Part shown: positions 1-4,705 of the stretch, in pieces
Position numbering within the stretch: the first letter of the stretch is position 1
Layout: every line of letters starts with the position of its first letter
Assembly: GCA_937952245.1 (NCBI GenBank)
Contig: CALFYS010000145.1
Location: forward strand, 1 to 7,839
DNA: 7,839 bases
Reading direction: 5' to 3'
Source: an uncultured Alphaproteobacteria bacterium
GTDB lineage: Bacteria > Pseudomonadota > Alphaproteobacteria > Puniceispirillales > UBA1172
Translations under genes and position numbers: made by a program
Notes under the pieces: model-generated
Told to the model about the DNA's origin: nothing
The model's database searches: none
The model's input: only the letters and a program-made list of their open reading frames with translations

Positions 1-30
1 GGGGTTAAGTCTTCTCCGCTGATCAATGTT

Positions 31-813
31 CTAACACACACGCGCCACGGTGCTGACCGTGATGGTTGCCGCTCCGGCTCGCTTTAAACGTCGGGCGGCG
101 GAAGAAAGGCTGGCGCCAGTGGTCAGCACATCATCGATGATCAAAATATGTTTGCCTTTGATGCGGTGCTGTTGATCTTCTGGGACATGAAACGCCCCGC
201 GCATGGCGGCAATCCGCTGGGCTTTGGATTTTTGCCCTTGCGGCGCGGTGGCTTTCCGGCGGATCAGGATTTTCGTATCCATGACGCGGCCACCACCATG
301 GATCGCCAAGATTTGCCGCGTTAATTCCGCCGATTGATTAAACCGTCTTTTGAAAAACCGCCGGCGATGCAACGGCAGGGGGAGGATGAAATCCGCTTTG
401 TCGATCAACGGCAGAGTTTTCGGCGCCATCATCCGTGCCAGCACAGGGGCAATATCTTGCCGATCCCCATGTTTCAGGGCAAGGATCAGATGCCGCGCGG
501 GATCAGCGTAAACAAGGGCGGAAACCGCATGGTCAAAATCAGGCGGATCCATCAAGCATTGACCACAGACGTGCCCTTTTAAGGGATCTATCATGGGAAT
601 ATCAAACGGCACGCCGCATTGATGGCAGGCTTGCGCTGAAATCAGTTTCAAATCCACCCAACATTGGGAACATAACCCGCGATCCGTCACCATCGCATCA
701 CAAACGGGGCAAAGATGCGGGGCGATTAATTGTTCAATTAAATTGAAGGCGGTTAAGGTGAAGGCGGGGCGGAACATGATCGGAGCAAGGCTCATTTGAT
801 GGTTGATTTTCAT
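31..813 (-). CDS. comF: ComF family protein (zinc-finger phosphoribosyltransferase-like)
   Basis: This 260-residue protein has the full ComF architecture. The N-terminal zinc-binding part carries four CxxC pairs (C35/C38, C48/C51, C63/C66, C83/C86), followed by the family signature LPLPLHRRRFFKRRFNQSAE (144-163). A type I phosphoribosyltransferase PRPP loop, ILIIDDVLTTGAS (223-235), lies near the C-terminus. In competent bacteria ComF takes part in DNA uptake and later processing of the single strand; the cytosolic reaction is not established, and in alphaproteobacteria the gene is widespread even without obvious competence. Length is normal for the family and the frame is intact. The ATG at 813 is the most upstream in-frame candidate, but no Shine-Dalgarno sequence precedes it, and residues M7 and M13 are alternatives. 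It is divergent from the methyltransferase gene. Family assignment is firm; the cellular role is inference. Confidence 0.93.
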   Translation of the reverse strand: MKINHQMSLAPIMFRPAFTLTAFNLIEQLIAPHLCPVCDAMVTDRGLCSQCWVDLKLISAQACHQCGVPFDIPMIDPLKGHVCGQCLMDPPDFDHAVSALVYADPARHLILALKHGDRQDIAPVLARMMAPKTLPLIDKADFILPLPLHRRRFFKRRFNQSAELTRQILAIHGGGRVMDTKILIRRKATAPQGQKSKAQRIAAMRGAFHVPEDQQHRIKGKHILIIDDVLTTGASLSSAARRLKRAGAATITVSTVARVC

Positions 814-916
814 TCATTCGGTATCATGACAGAAAGAGGTTAAGATTTCGTGAACTTGAAGCCCTATCGGTGCAATTTACCCTTGCCTTTTGACCTTCAA
901 TCGCCATGCTGTGGCC
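814..916. promoter_or_regulatory. Divergent intergenic region between comF and the methyltransferase gene
   Basis: About 100 bases separate the two divergent starts and should contain both promoters. I find no convincing -35/-10 pair and no clear Shine-Dalgarno sequence in front of either gene. The right-hand part may be coding if the methyltransferase starts at 890 or 911. Confidence 0.45.
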
Positions 917-1867
917 ATGACTGATTTGCATCAAAACCCCCCTGAGGCCTTAATTGATGATAGGGCGCATATCCGCAACCGTGATCGGGCGGCGGCAAAT
1001 TTTGATCAATTTGATTTCCTGAAACAAGCGGTCACCGAACGCATCATGGATCGCATTGATACCATTCGGCGGGATTTGCCTCATGTCTTGGATATTGGTT
1101 GCCATAATGGCGTGTTGACCGAAGCCTTATTGGCTTCACCCAAAATCACGTCGGTTTCGGCGATGGACCCTTCACCGGAAATGGCACGGCTGACAAAACA
1201 GCGTTGCGGGGTTGACGCGGTTGCCGCCCCTTATGATGCCATCCCTTTTGAAGGCCAGCAATTTGACGGTATTTTTTCAGCCTTCGCGTTGCATTGGGCG
1301 AATGATCTCCCCGGGGTGTTGATCCAATTGCGGCAACGTCTTAAACCTGATGGCGTGATGGTGGTCGCGCTGGCGGGTGGTGAGACGCTGGGCGGATTGC
1401 GGGCGGCCATGGCAAGCGCGGAATCAGAGGTCAGCGGCGGGATGTCCCCGCGGGTTCTGCCCATGGGGGATATTCGCGATATGGGCGGGTTGATCAGTCG
1501 GGCAGGGTTGACCATGCCCGTTGCTGATAGCGATACCATCACCGTGACTTATGAACATCTCTTTCGCTTGATGGCTGATTTGCGCGCCATGGGGGAATCC
1601 AACGCCATGAACAGCCGCGTCAAACGCATGACGGGTAAATCATTATTGATGCGGGCGGCTGAAATCTATCAACAGCGTTTTGGCACTGATGATGGCCGTA
1701 TCAGCGTTGATTTTGAGATCATCACCCTCACAGGCTGGGCGCCTGATGCCAGCCAGCCGCAACCGCTCAAGCCCGGCTCCGCCCAGCAAAGTCTCGCTTC
1801 AGCGCTTGGAGTAGAAGAGAGGGATGCCGAAGAAAAGGATATTGACGATAACAATCCGGAAAAATAA
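917..1867 (+). CDS. SAM-dependent methyltransferase-fold protein, NDUFAF5/BioC-like
   Basis: This class I methyltransferase-fold protein has about 316 residues. From the ATG at 917, motif I (VLDIGCHNG) is at residues 57-65, the AMDPS acidic loop at 82-86 and the FDGIFSAFALHW strand at 116-127. The N-terminal pattern NRDRAA...DFLK..V..RI.DR (about 21-46) and the LGGLRAA...PRVLPMGDIRDMGGLI stretch (about 158-193) match alphaproteobacterial relatives of human NDUFAF5, the factor that hydroxylates an arginine of complex I subunit NDUFS7. Such genes are often labelled BioC-like, but no biotin genes are nearby. The acidic, low-complexity tail (from about 299) looks disordered. The start is uncertain: a TTG at 890 and a GTG at 911 are in frame, and none of the three has a clear ribosome binding site; the ATG is preferred. 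It converges on mutT with only 6 bases between the stop codons. Hydroxylase or methyltransferase activity cannot be read from sequence. Confidence 0.88.
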   Translation: MTDLHQNPPEALIDDRAHIRNRDRAAANFDQFDFLKQAVTERIMDRIDTIRRDLPHVLDIGCHNGVLTEALLASPKITSVSAMDPSPEMARLTKQRCGVDAVAAPYDAIPFEGQQFDGIFSAFALHWANDLPGVLIQLRQRLKPDGVMVVALAGGETLGGLRAAMASAESEVSGGMSPRVLPMGDIRDMGGLISRAGLTMPVADSDTITVTYEHLFRLMADLRAMGESNAMNSRVKRMTGKSLLMRAAEIYQQRFGTDDGRISVDFEIITLTGWAPDASQPQPLKPGSAQQSLASALGVEERDAEEKDIDDNNPEK

Positions 1868-1873
1868 TAGGAA

Positions 1874-2275
1874 TTAAAGTAAATCCTGCAGCATCGCCAC
1901 CAAGGGTTTATCGGCAGGCGGCATCGGGTAGTCGCCTAACCGTGGGGGGCGTACCCAAATCACAGGGTTGTTTTCTTTTGGGGTCGGTGTGCCATGCCAA
2001 CGGCGGCAGACATAAAGCAATAGCAACAGATGAAAATCATCATATTCATGGCTGGCAAAGCTTAATGGGGCGAGGCAAGATTCCTTGGTGTTGACCGCCA
2101 ATTCTTCTTCCAATTCACGGATTAAAGCCGCTTCTGGTGTTTCGCCTTTTTCAACTTTCCCGCCGGGGAATTCCCACAAGCCTGCCATGGCTTTGCCTTC
2201 AGGCCGTTGCGCCAAGAGAACACGGCCATCAACATCAATCAAGGCGGCGGCGGAAACAAGGACCGTGGGTTTCAT
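1874..2275 (-). CDS. mutT: MutT/Nudix hydrolase, probable 8-oxo-dGTP diphosphatase
   Basis: This 133-residue cytosolic Nudix hydrolase probably sanitises the nucleotide pool by converting 8-oxo-dGTP to the monophosphate. The Nudix box starts at G39 and includes E45 and R53-E54-L55-E56-E57-E58, so the metal-binding glutamates are present. The canonical glycine near the end of the box is alanine (A60). The segment WEFPGGKVEKGETPEAA (34-50) and the C-terminal DYPMPPADKPLV (115-126) are typical of bacterial MutT. The ATG at 2275 is chosen over an upstream ATG at 2314 because the protein then begins MKPTVLV, as relatives do, and because it follows the argJ stop codon by a single base. No strong ribosome binding site is visible, so translation probably depends on coupling to argJ. 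It is the last gene of the parvulin-argJ-mutT operon. Substrate preference is inferred from the family. Confidence 0.92.
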   Translation of the reverse strand: MKPTVLVSAAALIDVDGRVLLAQRPEGKAMAGLWEFPGGKVEKGETPEAALIRELEEELAVNTKESCLAPLSFASHEYDDFHLLLLLYVCRRWHGTPTPKENNPVIWVRPPRLGDYPMPPADKPLVAMLQDLL

Positions 2276-2276
2276 A

Positions 2277-3491
2277 TCACGACCGATAATCAGCGTTGAT
2301 GGTGATATAGCCATGGGTCAGATCACAGGTCCAAACCTGCGCCTTGCCTTGGCCAAGACCAAGATCAACATCAATATCAATATTGCGGGTTTTCATATGG
2401 GCAGCCACTGGCGTTTCATCATAATCATCAACACGGTCGCCGTTTTGGGCAATCACCGTGCCGCCAATTGAAATGCTCAGCCGATCACGATCAGCAGGCT
2501 CACCTGATTTGCCGACCGCCATCACGACGCGCCCCCAATTGGCATCTTCGCCCGCAATGGCGGTTTTGACCAAAGGGGAATTGGCAATGGCAAGACCAAT
2601 CCGGCGGGCGGATTGATCATCTTCAGCACCAGTGACCGAGATGGTGATAAACTTTTCCGCCCCTTCACCGTCCCGAACAATCTGTTGAGCGAGGTCAACC
2701 ATCACATCTTTCAGGCTTGCTTGGAATAAAGTGAGGTCATCGCCCGATAGGGTGGCGCCTGTTTGCCCTGTTGCCATCACCACCACAGTATCGCTGGTGG
2801 ATGTATCGCCATCAACGGTGATGGCATTGAAACTTTCATCGGTGACGTGATGGGTGATAGCGGCCAAATCATCTTTTGTAATGGCGGCATCGGTGGCGAT
2901 AAAGGCCAGCATTGTCGCCATATCGGGGGCGATCATGCCTGACCCTTTGGCAATGCCGGTGATGGTGATGACCTGACCGTTAATCTCAATTTGTCTTGAG
3001 GCGGCTTTGGCAAATGTATCGGTGGTCATGATGGCCGCCGCCGCCGCCGCCCATGATTGATCTGAAAGATTCTGAATCAATTCAGGCAAGTATCCGGTGA
3101 TGGCTTGATCATCCATCGGCTCACCGATCACGCCGGTGGAGGCCAGCAGAATATCATCAGGTTGAACCGAAAAAGCATCGGCGCTGGCCTTGGCCATGCG
3201 ATCCACCGATGCCAGCCCTCGCCGCCCTGTAAAGGCATTGGCGTTGCCAGCGTTGACCAAAACCGCTTTCGCCGTGCCTTTTTGCAAGACGGTTTTGCAC
3301 CAATCCACCGCCGCTGAACAGGTTTTTGACCGTGTTAATGCCCCCGCCACAACCGCGTGGTCATCGGCCACCATCAGCATAATATCATCACGGCCTTTAT
3401 ATTTCATGCCGCTGGCGGCGGTCGCCAGCCGAACCCCTGCAACAGGGTGCAATTCAGGCATGGATGAAGGCGCAAGCGGTGAGCGTTTCAT
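2277..3491 (-). CDS. argJ: Glutamate N-acetyltransferase / ornithine acetyltransferase ArgJ
   Basis: ArgJ (404 residues) transfers the acetyl group from N-acetylornithine to glutamate in the cyclic arginine pathway. Bifunctional members also make N-acetylglutamate from acetyl-CoA; sequence alone does not tell which type this is. The protein is an Ntn-like hydrolase-fold precursor that cleaves itself. The cleavage site and nucleophile are visible in GMIAPDMATMLAF (185-197), with cleavage expected between A192 and T193. The oxyanion-hole pair T119-G120 is in LASTGVIG, the substrate-site lysine K182 in AKGSGM, E279 in GEGAEKF, and the C-terminal N399 and S404 are in place. Length equals the normal family length. 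A run of six alanines (148-153) comes from a (GCC)6 tract at 3034-3051. The start at 3491 has a Shine-Dalgarno sequence inside the end of the parvulin gene, only 3 bases away. Confidence 0.97.
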   Translation of the reverse strand: MKRSPLAPSSMPELHPVAGVRLATAASGMKYKGRDDIMLMVADDHAVVAGALTRSKTCSAAVDWCKTVLQKGTAKAVLVNAGNANAFTGRRGLASVDRMAKASADAFSVQPDDILLASTGVIGEPMDDQAITGYLPELIQNLSDQSWAAAAAAIMTTDTFAKAASRQIEINGQVITITGIAKGSGMIAPDMATMLAFIATDAAITKDDLAAITHHVTDESFNAITVDGDTSTSDTVVVMATGQTGATLSGDDLTLFQASLKDVMVDLAQQIVRDGEGAEKFITISVTGAEDDQSARRIGLAIANSPLVKTAIAGEDANWGRVVMAVGKSGEPADRDRLSISIGGTVIAQNGDRVDDYDETPVAAHMKTRNIDIDVDLGLGQGKAQVWTCDLTHGYITINADYRS

Positions 3492-3494
3492 GGA

Positions 3495-4454
3495 TTAATT
3501 CCCTGATTGACGGGCTTCTTCAGCGGCGCGGACTTCATCAAGGGAAAGCCGGGTAATCTCGGCTTGTGATCGCAGCTCAGCGATGATTGACCCCGCGATT
3601 TTCACCGAAATGGATGACCGCAATTGATCCCTGACATCAGCCAGCGCCGGGGCATCGGCAACACGGCGATCTTCAACTTTGATCACGTGCCAGCCAAATT
3701 GTGTTTGAACAGGCTCTTTTGAATAGGACCCGATCTCCATGGCAAAACTCGCCAGCTCAAAACTAGGCACCATGGCCCCGCGGCGGAAATATCCCAATTC
3801 ACCGCCATTAGGACCGCTGGGGCCGGTGGATAATTCTTTCGCCAAGGCGGTGAAATCTTCACCCGCATCAAGACGTTTGATGGCGGCATCCGCGGCATCT
3901 TTACTGTCCAAGAGGATATGACGGGCGCGGGTTTCGGTTCGGCTTTCGGTATCGGCCACCAGATCATTATAACTTTGGTTGATCATATCGTCGGTGATGC
4001 GCTGATTAAGCGCGTCATTCAACCACGCTTCCGCGATCACCCGATCATAGGCACGTTCCGCGATTTCCTTCAGCAAAGGGTTTTCCGCAAGGCCGGATTC
4101 AATCGCCGCGTTGGCGGTGAGTTTCGTGTCCACAATATCGTCAATCACGCTGTTGTAATACACATCAATCGGCTGATTGCGGACGTTCTCGGGCAATTGA
4201 TTGATGATGCTGCCCACCAGATTAAGGCTGTATCCTTGGCCATTGATGGTCAGCACTTCTAATGATGTGTCTTGCGCTTTCGCCGCGAAAGGGTGCAGGG
4301 CAATCGCCGTCATCATCGCCATGCCTATACCCATGCCCATTCCAATGCTCATACCCATACCCATCATGATGCCTTTTGGCATAAATGATCTGGCTTTGGC
4401 GGATAAACCGGAATGCTGTTTCGGTTGCGGGCGCTTTGGGTAATGGCAAGGCAT
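3495..4454 (-). CDS. Secreted parvulin-type peptidylprolyl cis-trans isomerase (PrsA/SurA-like foldase)
   Basis: This 319-residue exported foldase is predicted to catalyse prolyl isomerisation on proteins emerging in the periplasm. Residues 1-60 look like a Sec signal peptide with an unusually long basic n-region (1-28), a Gly/Met-rich hydrophobic core (29-53) and an AKA|Q cleavage site after residue 60. No lipobox is seen. A helical SurA/PrsA-like N-domain follows (about 62-170). The parvulin domain spans about 173-264, with RARHILL (176-182), GPSGPNGGELGYFRRG (211-226), MVPSFE (228-233) and FGWHVIKVEDRR (253-264). The ATG at 4454 is chosen over an in-frame ATG at 4493 because a perfect AGGAG lies 6 bases upstream of it; an ATG at 4382 has no such site. 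It is first in the operon with argJ and mutT and divergent from secA, a pairing common in alphaproteobacteria. Client proteins are unknown. Confidence 0.93.
   Translation of the reverse strand: MPCHYPKRPQPKQHSGLSAKARSFMPKGIMMGMGMSIGMGMGIGMAMMTAIALHPFAAKAQDTSLEVLTINGQGYSLNLVGSIINQLPENVRNQPIDVYYNSVIDDIVDTKLTANAAIESGLAENPLLKEIAERAYDRVIAEAWLNDALNQRITDDMINQSYNDLVADTESRTETRARHILLDSKDAADAAIKRLDAGEDFTALAKELSTGPSGPNGGELGYFRRGAMVPSFELASFAMEIGSYSKEPVQTQFGWHVIKVEDRRVADAPALADVRDQLRSSISVKIAGSIIAELRSQAEITRLSLDEVRAAEEARQSGN
3500..3504 (-). promoter_or_regulatory. Ribosome binding site of argJ inside the end of the parvulin gene
   Basis: AGGGA on the minus strand lies 8 bases before the argJ ATG and within the last three sense codons of the upstream parvulin gene. 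The stop codon of that gene sits between the site and the start, which is typical of coupled translation in an operon. Confidence 0.7.
4317..4364 (-). repeat. Imperfect hexanucleotide repeat encoding Gly-Met dipeptides
   Basis: About eight imperfect copies of a 6-base unit (plus-strand form ACCCAT or GCCCAT, with variants such as GCCTAT, TCCAAT and GCTCAT) lie in tandem inside the parvulin gene. On the minus strand they read as alternating Met/Ile and Gly/Ser/Ala codons and form the hydrophobic core of the signal peptide. The unit is a multiple of three, so gain or loss of a copy would change the core by two residues without a frameshift. Confidence 0.8.
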
Positions 4455-4460
4455 AATTGT

Positions 4461-4465
4461 CTCCT
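4461..4465 (-). promoter_or_regulatory. Ribosome binding site of the parvulin gene
   Basis: AGGAG on the minus strand stands 6 bases before the ATG at 4454. It is the best Shine-Dalgarno match in the window. It decides the start, because the longer in-frame version from 4493 would place this site inside the coding sequence and has no comparable site of its own. Confidence 0.85.
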
Positions 4466-4606
4466 GAAACAATTCTTTGGCAAATAAAACCATTGATCAA
4501 TAATCACTGATATTGAAAATCAGTTTATGGGCTATCATGTATACACAAAGCCTGCAAGAAAACATGGGTCATTAGGCTCATTTTAACGCTTTTCAGGCAC
4601 ATTTTA

Positions 4607-4636
4607 TTGACTTTCCCGCTGGCATCGTCCTAATGG
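4607..4636 (+). promoter_or_regulatory. Candidate secA promoter
   Basis: TTGACT (4607-4612) is a good -35 match. A weak -10 candidate, TAATGG (4631-4636), follows at 18 bases. Transcription would begin near 4643, giving a leader of about 60 bases that includes the mini-ORF at 4649-4687. The -10 match is poor, so this is a suggestion from consensus matching only. Confidence 0.3.
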
Positions 4637-4648
4637 GATGGGGCATTC

Positions 4649-4687
4649 ATGAAAAGGTCCTGTTTAGCGTTCCTAATCTGCCCATGA
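4649..4687 (+). other. 12-codon mini-ORF in the secA leader, possible leader peptide
   Basis: ATG at 4649 to TGA at 4685-4687 encodes MKRSCLAFLICP: two basic residues, then a short hydrophobic run, ending in proline before the stop. A purine-rich stretch GGGATGGGG (4635-4643) precedes the ATG by 5 bases and could act as a weak ribosome binding site. The stop is 18 bases before secA. The start codon lies in one arm (4645-4651, ATTCATG) and the stop codon in the other arm (4683-4689, CATGAAT) of an inverted repeat. secA genes elsewhere are controlled by upstream arrest peptides such as SecM, but this peptide is much shorter and shows no known arrest motif. A 7-base inverted repeat is expected by chance about once in such a region. 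Confidence 0.25.
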
Positions 4688-4693
4688 ATATGA

Positions 4694-4699
4694 GAAGGG
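4694..4699 (+). promoter_or_regulatory. Ribosome binding site of secA
   Basis: GAAGGG is separated from the secA ATG by a run of six T (4700-4705), a good spacing. It supports the start at 4706. It also lies just after the stop codon of a 12-codon mini-ORF (4649-4687). Confidence 0.7.
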
Positions 4700-4705
4700 T
4701 TTTTT

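Larger units (their letters stand above)
4455..4705. promoter_or_regulatory. Divergent intergenic region between the parvulin operon and secA
   Basis: These 251 bases must hold the promoters of both the minus-strand operon and secA. Visible elements are the parvulin ribosome binding site, a 6-base inverted repeat ACTGAT/ATCAGT with a 7-base loop (4506-4524), a CATTAGG (4570-4576) and CCTAATG (4629-4635) pair, the secA promoter candidate, the mini-ORF and the secA ribosome binding site. I could not find a convincing -35/-10 pair for the minus-strand operon. The inverted repeats are short enough to be chance. Confidence 0.6.

Noticed and set aside
1231..1542. Minus-strand ORF of 103 codons inside the methyltransferase gene
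   Set aside because: It lies wholly opposite a recognisable gene, has a Ser/Pro/Arg-rich composition typical of antisense frames and matches no family I know.
2085..2471. Plus-strand ORF of 128 codons over the mutT-argJ junction
   Set aside because: It is antisense to two confidently identified genes and its translation is low complexity (Ile/Asn runs from the reversed argJ codons).
3034..3051. (GCC)6 tract in argJ as an unstable repeat
   Set aside because: It encodes an alanine run at a place where ArgJ proteins are already alanine-rich and is too short to suggest anything special.
4317..4364. CRISPR-like or regulatory DNA repeat
   Set aside because: The repeat unit is only six bases, has no spacers and is in frame within a coding sequence, so it is a coding microsatellite.
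4222..4500. Second minus-strand frame over the signal peptide with alternating Gly-Tyr/His residues
   Set aside because: The periodicity only reflects the underlying hexamer repeat read in another frame; the parvulin frame has the good ribosome binding site and the signal peptide logic.
4570..4635. Inverted pair CATTAGG / CCTAATG as an operator or riboswitch stem
   Set aside because: Seven-base complementary pairs are expected about once by chance in a region of this size, and the 52-base separation has no further pairing that I could find.
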